A stretch of 60,626 bases of DNA from positions 1-60,626 of the forward strand of contig NZ_PJRS01000021.1 of assembly GCF_002858925.1 (NCBI RefSeq), read 5' to 3'. This DNA comes from Caulobacter zeae (GTDB lineage: Bacteria > Pseudomonadota > Alphaproteobacteria > Caulobacterales > Caulobacteraceae). The notes beneath the pieces are model-generated. The model was not told the origin of the DNA, made no database searches, and saw nothing but the letters and a program-made list of their open reading frames with translations. Below, in pieces: positions 53,670 to 60,626 of this stretch. Position 1 is the stretch's first letter, and each line of letters begins with the position of its first letter. A program made the translations under genes and the position numbers.

Positions 53670-54890
53670 ATGACTTCCGCCGCTCCCGCTTCTCCCTCCG
53701 CCACGCCCTGGCGGCTCGTCCTGCTTTTGGGGGCGCTGACGGCCTTCGCGCCGATGTCGATCGACATGTACCTGTCCAGCTTCCCGGCCATCGGCCAGAC
53801 GCTGAAGGCGGGTCCCGAGCAGGTGCAGCTGACCCTGGCGACCTTCTTCGCCGGCATGGCCATCGGCCAGTTCCTCTATGGCCCGGCGTCGGATCGCCTG
53901 GGCCGCCGCGCGCCGATCCTGCTGGGCGTCGTCATCTACACCGTCGCCTCGGTGACCTGCGCCCTGGCGCCGAACATCGAGGTGCTGCTGGGCGCCCGCT
54001 TCGTCCAGGCCCTGGGCGGCTGCGCCGGGGCGGTGGTGGCCCGCGCGGTGGTGCGCGACCGCTTCGACCACGCCGAGACGGCCCGGGTGCTGTCGCTGAT
54101 GACCCTGATCATGGGCCTGGCGCCGGTGCTGGCGCCGCAACTGGGCGGGCTGATCTTCGCCCTGGCCGGCTGGCGGGCGGTGTTCGGGGTGATGGCGCTG
54201 TTCGGCCTGGCCATCGGCCTGTGGGTGCTGCTGGGCCTCAAGGAGTCGCGCTCGGAAGAGACCGCCGCCCAGGCCCGGGCCGAGAACCCGCTGCGCGCCT
54301 TCGCCCTGCTGCTGCGCGAAAAGCGCCTTCTGGGCTACGGCATCGCCGGGGCGCTGAACGGCTCGGTGCTGTTCACCTACATCTCGACCTCGCCCGATCT
54401 GGTCATGGGGACCTACGGCCACTCGCCGCTGGTCTTCAACATCGTCTTCGCGGCGAACGCCGTCGGCATCATCGGCGCCAGCCAGGTCAACCGCCTGCTG
54501 CTGCGCCGGTTCAAGCCGGACGAGGTGCTGACCCGCGCCAGCCTCGCCTCCACCACCCTGGCCCTGGTGCTGAGCTTCTTCGCCTGGACGGGCCTGGGCG
54601 GCGAGTGGACCGTGCTGCCGGTGCTGTTCCTGGCGCTGTCGACCTACGGCCTGATGTCGGGCAACACCATGGCCGGCGCCCTCAGCGTCGACCCGCGCCG
54701 CGCCGGCTCGATCTCGGCCCTGATGGGCGGGACCTCCTTCGGCGCGGGCGCCGTGGCCGCCTGGGCCGGCGGCCTGCTGCACGACGGCACCCCGCGCCCG
54801 GTGGCGATCGTGATGTTCGCCTGCCTCGTGGGCTCCAGCCTGGCGATCTTCCTGCTGGCGGTTCCGAAGAAGGCGGCGGTTTCGGCCTAG
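53670..54890 (+). CDS. Bcr/CflA-family multidrug efflux transporter (MFS)
   Basis: A 406-residue inner-membrane protein starting at ATG 53670, with about 12 hydrophobic helices. Family motifs: LTAFAPMSIDMYLSSFPAIG in helix 1, FFAGMAIGQFLYGPASDRLGRRAP (MFS motif A), ARFVQALGGCAGAVVARAVVRD, and LIMGLAPVLAPQLGGLI (motif C). The Bcr group exports bicyclomycin, chloramphenicol or sulfonamides by proton antiport. Substrate not determinable. Closed by repeat C4. Confidence 0.93.
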   Translation: MTSAAPASPSATPWRLVLLLGALTAFAPMSIDMYLSSFPAIGQTLKAGPEQVQLTLATFFAGMAIGQFLYGPASDRLGRRAPILLGVVIYTVASVTCALAPNIEVLLGARFVQALGGCAGAVVARAVVRDRFDHAETARVLSLMTLIMGLAPVLAPQLGGLIFALAGWRAVFGVMALFGLAIGLWVLLGLKESRSEETAAQARAENPLRAFALLLREKRLLGYGIAGALNGSVLFTYISTSPDLVMGTYGHSPLVFNIVFAANAVGIIGASQVNRLLLRRFKPDEVLTRASLASTTLALVLSFFAWTGLGGEWTVLPVLFLALSTYGLMSGNTMAGALSVDPRRAGSISALMGGTSFGAGAVAAWAGGLLHDGTPRPVAIVMFACLVGSSLAIFLLAVPKKAAVSA

Positions 54891-54903
54891 CACCAAATTC
54901 CCC

Positions 54904-55052
54904 GTCATCCCGGCCGCAGCGAAGCGGAGAGCCGGGACCCAGGGGACTGGGCGCCGCGCCTGGATCCTCCACCCGGCGACGGCCGACGCATTGCGCCGGC
55001 CCCTGGGTCCCGGGTCTGCGGCCCGCTTCGCGGACCTACGCCCAGGATGACG
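54904..55052. repeat. Dispersed intergenic repeat, family C, copy 4 (with insertion)
   Basis: GTCATCCCGGCCGCAGCGAA..., GAGCCGGGACCCAGGGG, then about 50 extra bases compared with the other copies, then CCCCTGGGTCCCGGGTCTGC and CGCCCAGGATGACGG. It lies between convergent genes. Confidence 0.85.
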
Positions 55053-55063
55053 GCTGAGGGGTT

Positions 55064-56227
55064 CTAAGGCGCCGTCGGCCGCAGGCCGAACCATCCGCCG
55101 TCGGCGTCGAACAAGACGTCGACCCGGCGCAGCGCGTGCCGGCCGGTGTTCACGAAGGCCGTCGGCATCGGCGAGTTGACCAGCACCTGGGTCGGCGCGA
55201 CCGCGTCGCCCTGGCCGGTCGTGAAGGCCAGGGTCGTGACCGGCTGGGTCGGCACGGTGATGGTCACCGTCTGGCCGTCCGCCAGCACCGTCGACTGGGC
55301 CTTGTCGTTGGCGTTGGTCTGGGTCCGCGTCTGCAGCGCGGCCGGATCGGCCACGCCCAGGTACATGGTCGGGATGCCGGTATCGATCAGCAGCGCGCCG
55401 GGTTGGGCGGGCAGGCCGCCGGCGGCCACCTGCATCGGCGCCTGCGGCCAGTCCATGGCGCCGTTGGGCCCCTGCTGGCCCAGCTTCACGAACCGGAAGC
55501 CGCCGGTGTTGGCCGGGGTCAGGCCCACATGCACCCCGTCGCGGGTGACCACATAGCCCCGGCGATAGGTCCCCGGCGCGATCGGCCGGCCGTCGATGGC
55601 GGCAAGGTTCAGCAACGGGTTCTTCTGCGGCGTGCCCTGCGTCTGGCCATTGCCCTCGCGTCCGAAGCCGACGCCCATATAGGCGATGCCCTTGGGCATG
55701 TTGATCGTGGCCTTGGGCGCGGCGCAGGTCCCCGGCGAGGTCTTCACGTCGTAGCCGGGGCATTTGTGCTCGATGTCGACCACCAGGATCGGCACCTGCG
55801 CCCGCGCAAGCTCGGCGCCGCCCGCATCGACGAAGGCGACGCTGGTAGGGACCCAGTGTCCCACCCACAGCCGCTTGCTGCTGCTCAGGAACTCCCAGCC
55901 GCGCGGATAGGCCTTGGCCTTGTCGGGCGACCAGCCGGGCAGGTCGGCGGCCGAGATCACCACCCCGGTCGAGCCGGTGTCCATCACCACCGGCGGCGGC
56001 GCATAGGCGCCCAGCGGTCCGTCCAGCCGCAGCGACACGGTCGGCGGCCCGTCGAACGGCGCCTGTCCGGCCGCCCAGGGCGTGAAGGGGATGAAGCGGC
56101 CCTGGTCGTAGGTCTGGAAGTCGGGGGGCTGGAAGTCGGGCCCAGCCTGCGAGCAGGCCTGGGTCGCCAGCGTGGTCGAGGCCAGCAACAGCGCGGCCGC
56201 GCCTTGGGGAATCCTGATCGGTCGCAT
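55064..56227 (-). CDS. Pepsin-like (A1-type) aspartic-protease-fold lipoprotein
   Basis: A 387-residue exported protein starting at ATG 56227. The N-terminus (IPQGAAALLLASTTLATQAC) ends in a lipobox-like TQAC. Two aspartic-protease motifs are present: VVMDTGSTGVV with Asp83 in the N-lobe and LLIDTGIPTMYL with Asp282 in the C-lobe, about 199 residues apart, as in bilobal pepsins. Following hydrophobic stretches (GIAYMGVGFGREGN; FDADGGWFGLRP) fit the lobe pattern. Bacterial pepsin homologues are uncommon. The C-lobe has DTGI instead of DTG(S/T), so activity is uncertain. Confidence 0.72.
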   Translation of the reverse strand: MRPIRIPQGAAALLLASTTLATQACSQAGPDFQPPDFQTYDQGRFIPFTPWAAGQAPFDGPPTVSLRLDGPLGAYAPPPVVMDTGSTGVVISAADLPGWSPDKAKAYPRGWEFLSSSKRLWVGHWVPTSVAFVDAGGAELARAQVPILVVDIEHKCPGYDVKTSPGTCAAPKATINMPKGIAYMGVGFGREGNGQTQGTPQKNPLLNLAAIDGRPIAPGTYRRGYVVTRDGVHVGLTPANTGGFRFVKLGQQGPNGAMDWPQAPMQVAAGGLPAQPGALLIDTGIPTMYLGVADPAALQTRTQTNANDKAQSTVLADGQTVTITVPTQPVTTLAFTTGQGDAVAPTQVLVNSPMPTAFVNTGRHALRRVDVLFDADGGWFGLRPTAP

Positions 56228-56305
56228 GAAGCCTGTCCTCCCTGGGTGGAGTTCATGTCACTTCGTGCAACTTAGAATGATCTATCCACGCCTTTGCAAG
56301 CGTGG

Positions 56306-56689
56306 CTAGGCCTGGTCGGCGACCTTGCCGGCTCTCCAGGCCAGGGCCAGCCAGCCGGCCAGGAAGGCGACGCCGCCGATCGGGGTGATCGCGCCGAGAA
56401 TGCGCGGCCCGCCGAACGCCATGGCGTAGATGGTGCCCGAGAACACCAGCGTTCCGAACAGGAACAGGCCCGCGGCCAGGCCCGCCGAGCGTCCTGTCGC
56501 ACGCGCCACGGCGAAGGCGGCGAACACCGCCAGCGCGTGGGTCATCTCGTAGAGGGCGCCGGTCTTCAAGAGTTCGGCCGGACGGGCCTCGTGCACGCCG
56601 TGCGCGGCGAAGGCCCCGACGGCCACCGAGACGAAGCCGCTGAGGGCGGCCAGGCGCAGATAGGTCTTCGGGGTCCAGATCTTCGCCAT
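56306..56689 (-). CDS. DUF423 inner-membrane protein (YgdD-like)
   Basis: A 127-residue protein starting at ATG 56689. Four hydrophobic helices: LRLAALSGFVSVAVGAFAAHG, the MTHALAVFAAFAVARA segment, AGLFLFGTLVFSGTIYAMAF, and GAITPIGGVAFLAGWLALAW. The motifs GAFGAHGL-like (here GAFAAHGV), YxxxHALA and F.G.L.FSG.iY......lG.ItPiGG..f..GW are those of DUF423. Function not established. It lies 4 bases after the TerC gene on the same strand, so the two are cotranscribed. Confidence 0.92.
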   Translation of the reverse strand: MAKIWTPKTYLRLAALSGFVSVAVGAFAAHGVHEARPAELLKTGALYEMTHALAVFAAFAVARATGRSAGLAAGLFLFGTLVFSGTIYAMAFGGPRILGAITPIGGVAFLAGWLALAWRAGKVADQA

Positions 56690-56693
56690 GGGC

Positions 56694-57422
56694 CTAGCGA
56701 TGCTTCTCGTGCTGGGTCACTTCGTCGGGCTTGATGTCGATGACGTTGGGCGCGGCGGCGTTGTATTGCTCGGTCTTGTGCAGATCCATGACCACGCTGC
56801 GGTGGCCTTCCCAGATCATGTGCAGGGCGACGTAGAGCACGATGGCCAGGCCCACGAAGCCGATCCAGCGGTGCTTGTGCAGCAGCTTGGCGATGGCGTT
56901 GGCGGCCAGGCCCATCAGGGCGATCGACAGCAGCAGGCCAAACACCAGGATGCCCGGGTGCTCGCGCGCGGCGCCGGCCACGGCCAGCACGTTGTCCAGC
57001 GACATCGAGACGTCGGCGATCAGCACCTGCAGGAAGGCGCTCTTGAAGCTCTTGGCCGGCTTGGCGCGCGGCTCGGTGGTCGGGTCGCTGTCGAGCACGG
57101 CGGCGGCGTCGGCCTCGTCGTGATGAGCCTGGTCGCGCAGCTCGCGCCACATCTTCCAGCAGACCCACAGCAGCAGCAGGCCGCCGGCCAGCAGCAGGCC
57201 CACCACGCCCAGCAGCCAGGTGGTGATCAGCGCGAAACCGATGCGCAGCACCACGGCCGCACCCAGCCCGTAGAGGATGACCTTCTTGCGATCCTTCACC
57301 GGCAGGCCGCCGGCGGCCAGGCCCACGGCCACGGCGTTGTCGCCGGCCAGGACGAGGTCGATCATCAGGACCTGGAGAAAGGCGGCGGCGGGGCCGTCGG
57401 GCGTGAAGAGCGTTTCGAGCAT
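56694..57422 (-). CDS. TerC-family integral membrane protein (YjbE-like)
   Basis: A 242-residue protein starting at ATG 57422. It has about seven helices, with the acidic intramembrane motifs MIDLVLAGDNAVAVGLAA in helix 1 and LIADVSMSLDNVLAVAGAA in the second half, the repeated D...DN signature of TerC. Members export manganese or calcium, or support secreted-protein metallation. A charged loop (HHDEADAAAVLDSDPTTEP) lies between halves, and the C-terminal tail is soluble and His-containing. I looked for a manganese (yybP-ykoY) riboswitch upstream and did not see one. Confidence 0.93.
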   Translation of the reverse strand: MLETLFTPDGPAAAFLQVLMIDLVLAGDNAVAVGLAAGGLPVKDRKKVILYGLGAAVVLRIGFALITTWLLGVVGLLLAGGLLLLWVCWKMWRELRDQAHHDEADAAAVLDSDPTTEPRAKPAKSFKSAFLQVLIADVSMSLDNVLAVAGAAREHPGILVFGLLLSIALMGLAANAIAKLLHKHRWIGFVGLAIVLYVALHMIWEGHRSVVMDLHKTEQYNAAAPNVIDIKPDEVTQHEKHR

Positions 57423-57483
57423 GCGGTCTCAATGGGGCAGGCCGCGCGCCCTGGCAAGGGCGGGAAAGCGGGCCGGAAACGAA

Positions 57484-57514
57484 AGCGGCGCGCCCTGCTG
57501 AAGGACGCGCCGCT
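57484..57514 (-). terminator. Terminator after the Ala/Pro-rich lipoprotein gene
   Basis: A 9-bp stem AGCGGCGCG / CGCGCCGCT with a 13-base loop. On the minus strand it is followed by TTCGTTTCC, 24 bases past the stop of the lipoprotein gene. Confidence 0.65.
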
Positions 57515-57537
57515 CAGGCTGTCGACGAGCGCCGGTC

Positions 57538-59094
57538 CTAGTGGACCGGTTCGGGCTCGCGATGGGTTTCGGTCGCCGCCGGGGCGGGCGGTTCCGGTTC
57601 GACGTGGGCCTGCTCGCTGACGTGCTGCACCTGCGGGCTATCGTCGGCGGGGGCGGGGAAGGGCTCGTGCTCGGTCGCCTGGGCGGCGGCCTGCTCAGCC
57701 TTGGTTTCCTGGTGATGGTTGAACATCGCCGTGGCCGCGGCCCCGGCGATCGCGCCGCCGGCGGCGGCAACCATCGGGTTCACATAGGCCACGTCCTGCG
57801 ACTTGGGCGTGTCGAACTCCGGCTCGTTGCGGCCGTAGTCGTGCAGGGTGCGGAACTTGCGGCGACGCTCTGCCCGCTCCTTGGCCTTGGCGGCGTTGCG
57901 CGAGATGGCCACCAGGATGATCAGGGCCAGCAGGACGAGGCCCGCGCCCAGCAGCGACTTGCCCGGAACCTTGCCGATCCCCGGAACCTCGTACTGCGTG
58001 TCCAGGAAGGCCGGCAGCTTGAAGCCCTCGGCCGCTTCCTTGACCTTGGCCGGGGCTGCGGCGACCTGCTTGCTGATCGAGCCGAGCGAGAACGGCTGGG
58101 CCGGCTTTGCGCCATCCAGCGAGGCCCCGAACGAGGTGGTCAGCTGGCCCTTGGCCTCCGGCGTCGGCTTGACCTGCCAGGCGAAGGTGGTCGGCTCGCC
58201 CGGCTTGACGGTCGCAGTCTGGCGGCCGTTCGGGGTGATCTCATAGCCCTGGCCTTCGAGGTCGGCATAGGCGCTGACCTTCTTGGCCGGCTTGCCGATG
58301 CCCAGCTTGGCGGCCTGCTGCTTGATCATGTCGCCCAGCGTGGCCGGCAGCGACAGGGTGACCTGGCCTTCCTTGCCGGTCTTCAGGCTTTCGGCGGTGG
58401 CCAGCACCGCGCCGCTGGTGGCGGCGGGAGCGACGGCGGCCTGCAGCTTCTCGACCTTGGGCGGCAGCTTGGCGGCGGCGGGCGCGACCGGGACGACGAC
58501 GGGCGTCGGGGCCTTGGCCATCTGCGCCGGCTTGGCGGGCGGGGCGACCGGCTTCAGGACCGGGGCCTGGGCGACAGCCTTGGGCGCCGGCGCGACGGGC
58601 GCGGCCTTCACCGGCGCCGGCTTGGCGGCGACGACGGCGGGCTTGGGCGCGGGCTTGGCCACGATCGGAGCCGGCTTCGCCACGACCGGCGCGGGACGCG
58701 CGGCGGCGACCTGGGCCGGGCGGGCAGGGTGCGGCCGGGCCGCCGGCTTGGTCTCACGCGGGTTGGCGATCGGACGCATGGCGGTGACCAGCGTGCCGTC
58801 GGCCCGGCGCCAGGTCTTCAGGCGCGAATCGTCGGTGGTGACGGCGACCGGCTTGGGCTGGGCGATCGGACCACCCAGCAGGCCGTCGGCGGGCGGCGCC
58901 TCGGCGGCGGCCGGCGGCGCGCCCAGCAATTCGGATTTCTCGACGGCCGGCGGCGGCGCCGGCTCGTTGAGAGTCGACGACGTGTCGGCCGGCTGCTTGG
59001 CGCCGCACCCCGCCAGCGCCAGCACGACAACGGCGGACGAGGCCAGGGCCGCCGTCCGGAACTTCACCTGCAACATCGGGTCCCCCGATCCCAT
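57538..59094 (-). CDS. Large Ala/Pro-rich lipoprotein with C-terminal membrane segment, unknown function
   Basis: A 518-residue protein. ATG 59094 has GGAGGA 8 bases upstream; ATG 59076 (MLQVKF) also has a GGGGGA site. Lipobox LALAGC gives Cys30. A long Ala/Pro/Lys-rich spacer (~105-210, many PAPVVAKPAP-type units) could span the periplasm. A beta-rich domain follows (~220-350; VTLSLPATLGDMIKQQ, EITPNGRQTATVKPGEPTTFAWQVKP). A transmembrane helix (LLGAGLVLLALIILVAI) with a basic follower (KAKERAERRRKF) and a glycine-zipper (AAAGGAIAGAAATA) come next, then an acidic Pro-rich tail. Dual anchoring, by lipid and by helix, is unusual. No family recognised. Confidence 0.72.
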   Translation of the reverse strand: MGSGDPMLQVKFRTAALASSAVVVLALAGCGAKQPADTSSTLNEPAPPPAVEKSELLGAPPAAAEAPPADGLLGGPIAQPKPVAVTTDDSRLKTWRRADGTLVTAMRPIANPRETKPAARPHPARPAQVAAARPAPVVAKPAPIVAKPAPKPAVVAAKPAPVKAAPVAPAPKAVAQAPVLKPVAPPAKPAQMAKAPTPVVVPVAPAAAKLPPKVEKLQAAVAPAATSGAVLATAESLKTGKEGQVTLSLPATLGDMIKQQAAKLGIGKPAKKVSAYADLEGQGYEITPNGRQTATVKPGEPTTFAWQVKPTPEAKGQLTTSFGASLDGAKPAQPFSLGSISKQVAAAPAKVKEAAEGFKLPAFLDTQYEVPGIGKVPGKSLLGAGLVLLALIILVAISRNAAKAKERAERRRKFRTLHDYGRNEPEFDTPKSQDVAYVNPMVAAAGGAIAGAAATAMFNHHQETKAEQAAAQATEHEPFPAPADDSPQVQHVSEQAHVEPEPPAPAATETHREPEPVH

Positions 59095-59185
59095 GCTTCA
59101 AATCCTCCGCGAGCAAGGCTCGCGGAGGTACTCGTCCGCGAGGAAAACACGTCGTTGCGACGAAATCAAAACGGTTAATCGGGAT

Positions 59186-60022
59186 TCACGAACCGATTTC
59201 CCCCGTGGCGCGAACTCGTGACGTTTCATAGAGCGCGATCGCCGCCGCGGCGGACACATTCAGGCTCTCGAAGCCGCCGGGCATGGGGATTTTTCCCATC
59301 GCGTCGCAGTGCTCGGCCACCAGGCGGCGCACGCCTTCGCCTTCCGAGCCCAGCACCAGCACGGTCGGGCCGCCGTCGAGCACCTCTTCCAGGCTGTGTT
59401 CGGCCTCGCCGGCCAGGGCCACGGCCCGCCAGCCCAGTTCCGCCAATTCCTCGAGAGCCCGCGAAAGATTGACCACGCGCGCGTAGGGCACCTTGTCGAC
59501 CGCGCCGACGGCGGTCTTGGCCAGCACGCCGGAGAGGGCGGGGGCATGGCGGTCCTGCAGCACCGCGCCCTTCACCCCGAAGGCGGCGGCCGAGCGGAAG
59601 ATGGCGCCGACGTTCTGCGGGTCGGTGATCTGGTCGAGCATGACGATGACGCCCTCGGCCGGCGTGCCCAGTTCGGCCAGCGACAGCGGCTCGGGCTCGG
59701 CCACCTTCATGGCGATTCCCTGGTGCACCGCGCCCTGCGGCAGAAGCCGGGCGATGTCGCCGGGCTCGAACACCTGAAGCGCGGGGTGGCGCTGCAGATT
59801 CGGCGCGAGTCGCTTTGCCCGGTCCGGGGTCACCAAAAGGCGCTTCGCGGGGGGTCTGGCGGGGTTGGAAAGCGCTGCTTCGACCGCGTGATTCCCCCAG
59901 ATCCATTCCTTCTCGTCGCCCGACGGCTTGGAAAAAGTCTTGGTTTTCTGAGGCTTGGAGCGATTTTCACGTTCTGGCGCTTTTGGCCTTCTACGGTCGT
60001 TGCGTTCAGAATGAGAGGACAC
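59186..60022 (-). CDS. rlmB: 23S rRNA (guanosine-2'-O-)-methyltransferase RlmB / TrmH-family SpoU methylase
   Basis: A 278-residue enzyme; GTG 60022 start. A basic, disordered ~36-residue lead (RRRPKAPERENRSKPQKTK) is followed by the substrate-binding domain (EWIWGNHAVEAALSN) and the SPOUT domain with its three motifs: LDQITDPQNVGAIFRSAAAFG, VLVLGSEGEGVRRLV and PMPGGFESLNVSAAAAIALYE, which form the trefoil-knot SAM site. RlmB methylates G2251 of 23S rRNA in E. coli. It is divergent from the tRNA-tuf cluster, in keeping with a translation neighbourhood. Confidence 0.93.
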   Translation of the reverse strand: MSSHSERNDRRRPKAPERENRSKPQKTKTFSKPSGDEKEWIWGNHAVEAALSNPARPPAKRLLVTPDRAKRLAPNLQRHPALQVFEPGDIARLLPQGAVHQGIAMKVAEPEPLSLAELGTPAEGVIVMLDQITDPQNVGAIFRSAAAFGVKGAVLQDRHAPALSGVLAKTAVGAVDKVPYARVVNLSRALEELAELGWRAVALAGEAEHSLEEVLDGGPTVLVLGSEGEGVRRLVAEHCDAMGKIPMPGGFESLNVSAAAAIALYETSRVRATGEIGS

Positions 60023-60137
60023 TATAAGACGCGCTCCGATTTGGGGGCCACGAGGTTCCGCGAGCCGGTCCGGCGGTGCTTAAGCACACTCCGTTCCTGC
60101 TCAAAGAGCTTTTGTTCCTCGATCCACAGCGAGCCGT

Positions 60138-60166
60138 TTGACACGGACGCCAAGATCGAAGATATG
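60138..60166 (+). promoter_or_regulatory. Candidate promoter of the tRNA-Tyr/tRNA-Gly/tuf cluster
   Basis: TTGACA at 60138-60143 and GATATG at 60161-60166, spacing 17 bases, about 33 bases before the 5' end of tRNA-Tyr. The -35 is perfect and the -10 weak. Confidence 0.5.
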
Positions 60167-60198
60167 GCCGCCTCTTCCGGTAGTTCACATCGCGCCGT

Positions 60199-60282
60199 GG
60201 GGGAATGTCCCGAGCGGCAAAGGGGGCGGACTGTAAATCCGCTGCGAAAGCTTCGAAGGTTCGAGTCCTTCTTCCCCCACCA
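60199..60282 (+). tRNA. tRNA-Tyr (GTA anticodon)
   Basis: A class II tRNA of 84 bases including encoded CCA. The acceptor GGGGGAA (60199-60205) pairs with TTCCCCC (60272-60278). The anticodon stem is GCGGA/TCCGC around loop CTGTAAA with GTA at 60233-60235. A long variable arm (TGCGAAAGCTTCG) and the T arm GAAGG-TTCGAGT-CCTTC complete the fold. The long variable arm is as expected for bacterial tRNA-Tyr. Confidence 0.96.
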
Positions 60283-60386
60283 CGCGCGATGAACACCGGA
60301 AGGAGGGCTTGAGCCCCCGAGCCAAGAGACGGGAGCCGACGCGACCCCGCTGCCAGACTAGCTAGGCCCAAGTCTAGCTTACAAGG

Positions 60387-60460
60387 GCGGGTATAGCACA
60401 ATGGTAGTGCAGCAGCCTTCCAAGCTGAGGATGCGGGTTCGATTCCCGCTACCCGCTCCA
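60387..60460 (+). tRNA. tRNA-Gly (TCC anticodon)
   Basis: A 74-base tRNA with encoded CCA. The acceptor GCGGGTA (60387-60393) pairs with TACCCGC (60450-60456). The anticodon loop CTTCCAA has TCC at 60419-60421, and the T arm is GCGGG-TTCGATT-CCCGC. It is about 100 bases after tRNA-Tyr and 55 bases before tuf, the common bacterial tRNA-tuf arrangement. Confidence 0.96.
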
Positions 60461-60515
60461 GCTCCCCCGAAAAGTTAGACGTAATCAATCAGCCGCCGGC
60501 GCGAAGGTAGAGACG

Positions 60516-60626
60516 ATGGCCAAGGAAAAGTTCGAACGTAATAAGCCGCACTGCAACATCGGCACCATCGGTCACGTTGACCATGGCAAGACGACGCTGA
60601 CGGCCGCGATCACGATTACGCTGGCG
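60516..60626 (+). CDS. tuf: Elongation factor Tu (5' part, runs off the window)
   Basis: The first 37 codons of EF-Tu, starting at ATG 60516 with GAAGG 9-13 bases upstream. The N-terminus [20 protein letters not shown] and the P-loop GHVDHGKTT (residues 19-27) are diagnostic. EF-Tu brings aminoacyl-tRNA to the ribosome with GTP. The rest of the gene is beyond the right edge. Confidence 0.98.
   Translation, partial: MAKEKFERNKPHCNIGTIGHVDHGKTTLTAAITITLA

Noticed and set aside
52584..55868. A 1094-codon minus-strand frame ending in the epoxide-hydrolase-like gene
   Set aside because: The upstream region is antisense to the Bcr/CflA gene and crosses the pepsin-like gene in another frame. The hydrolase begins at 53564 with a clear ribosome site.
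57423..57540. Manganese (yybP-ykoY) riboswitch before the TerC gene
   Set aside because: The gap contains only the terminator of the upstream gene and a short GC-rich stretch; I see none of the conserved junction motifs.

Overview
The window is about 60.6 kb of very GC-rich DNA from an alphaproteobacterium, most probably a Caulobacter species or close relative. The pointers are a PleC-type cell-cycle histidine kinase whose phospho-acceptor His falls at about residue 613 (610 in C. crescentus PleC), an operon that looks like the C. crescentus stalk cross-band genes stpABC, a LacI-regulated uronate cluster, many single-domain exported proteins, and frequent GTG/TTG starts. No plasmid or prophage backbone is visible. 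The only mobile traces are a transposase-like tail and a toxin-antitoxin pair at the left edge.

Layout. 0-7 kb: transposase tail, ParE-type toxin-antitoxin pair, GNAT acetyltransferase, NTF2-like protein, glycine-zipper lipoprotein, SleB-type cell-wall hydrolase, SDR, DUF1508, DUF1003, and a GlxA-type regulator divergent from a DJ-1/PfpI protein. 7-13 kb: LigB-type dioxygenase, acyltransferase-3, a degenerate exported M20 peptidase, an Ala-rich lipoprotein and a class-C beta-lactamase-fold hydrolase with a duplicated tail. 13-24.4 kb: uronate catabolism (uxaA, lacI-type repressor, uxaC, kduI, kduD, ppc, eda, kdgK), with CCGG-centred operators before uxaA/lacI, uxaC and eda-kdgK. 24.6-36 kb: M14 peptidase, SulP transporter, VOC protein, a Gly-rich exported protein, pleC and pepN. 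36-42.3 kb: a tandem pair of degenerate CPBP-like membrane proteins, OmpW, two acyl-CoA dehydrogenases and small unknowns. 42.4-46.1 kb: a four-gene overlapping operon (Sel1-repeat lipoprotein, beta-helix protein, small exported protein, Pro-rich lipoprotein) resembling stpABC plus one. 46-57.5 kb: exported amidase, S9 peptidase, ZnuD-like TonB receptor with a Zur-like site, epoxide-hydrolase-like enzyme, Bcr/CflA transporter, a pepsin-like lipoprotein, DUF423 and TerC. 57.5-60.6 kb: a large Ala/Pro-rich lipoprotein, rlmB, tRNA-Tyr, tRNA-Gly and the start of tuf.

How genes work together. UxaC isomerises hexuronates, UxaA dehydrates altronate, KduI and KduD process the unsaturated-uronate branch, and KdgK and Eda take 2-keto-3-deoxygluconate (KDG) to pyruvate and glyceraldehyde-3-phosphate. 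ppc sits in the middle of the cluster and can turn PEP into oxaloacetate. The reductases UxaB/UxuB and mannonate dehydratase UxuA are not in the window.

Three families of inverted intergenic repeats (called A, B and C here, nine copies in all) lie in the gaps between genes. Several gene pairs end tail-to-tail with overlapping or abutting stops.
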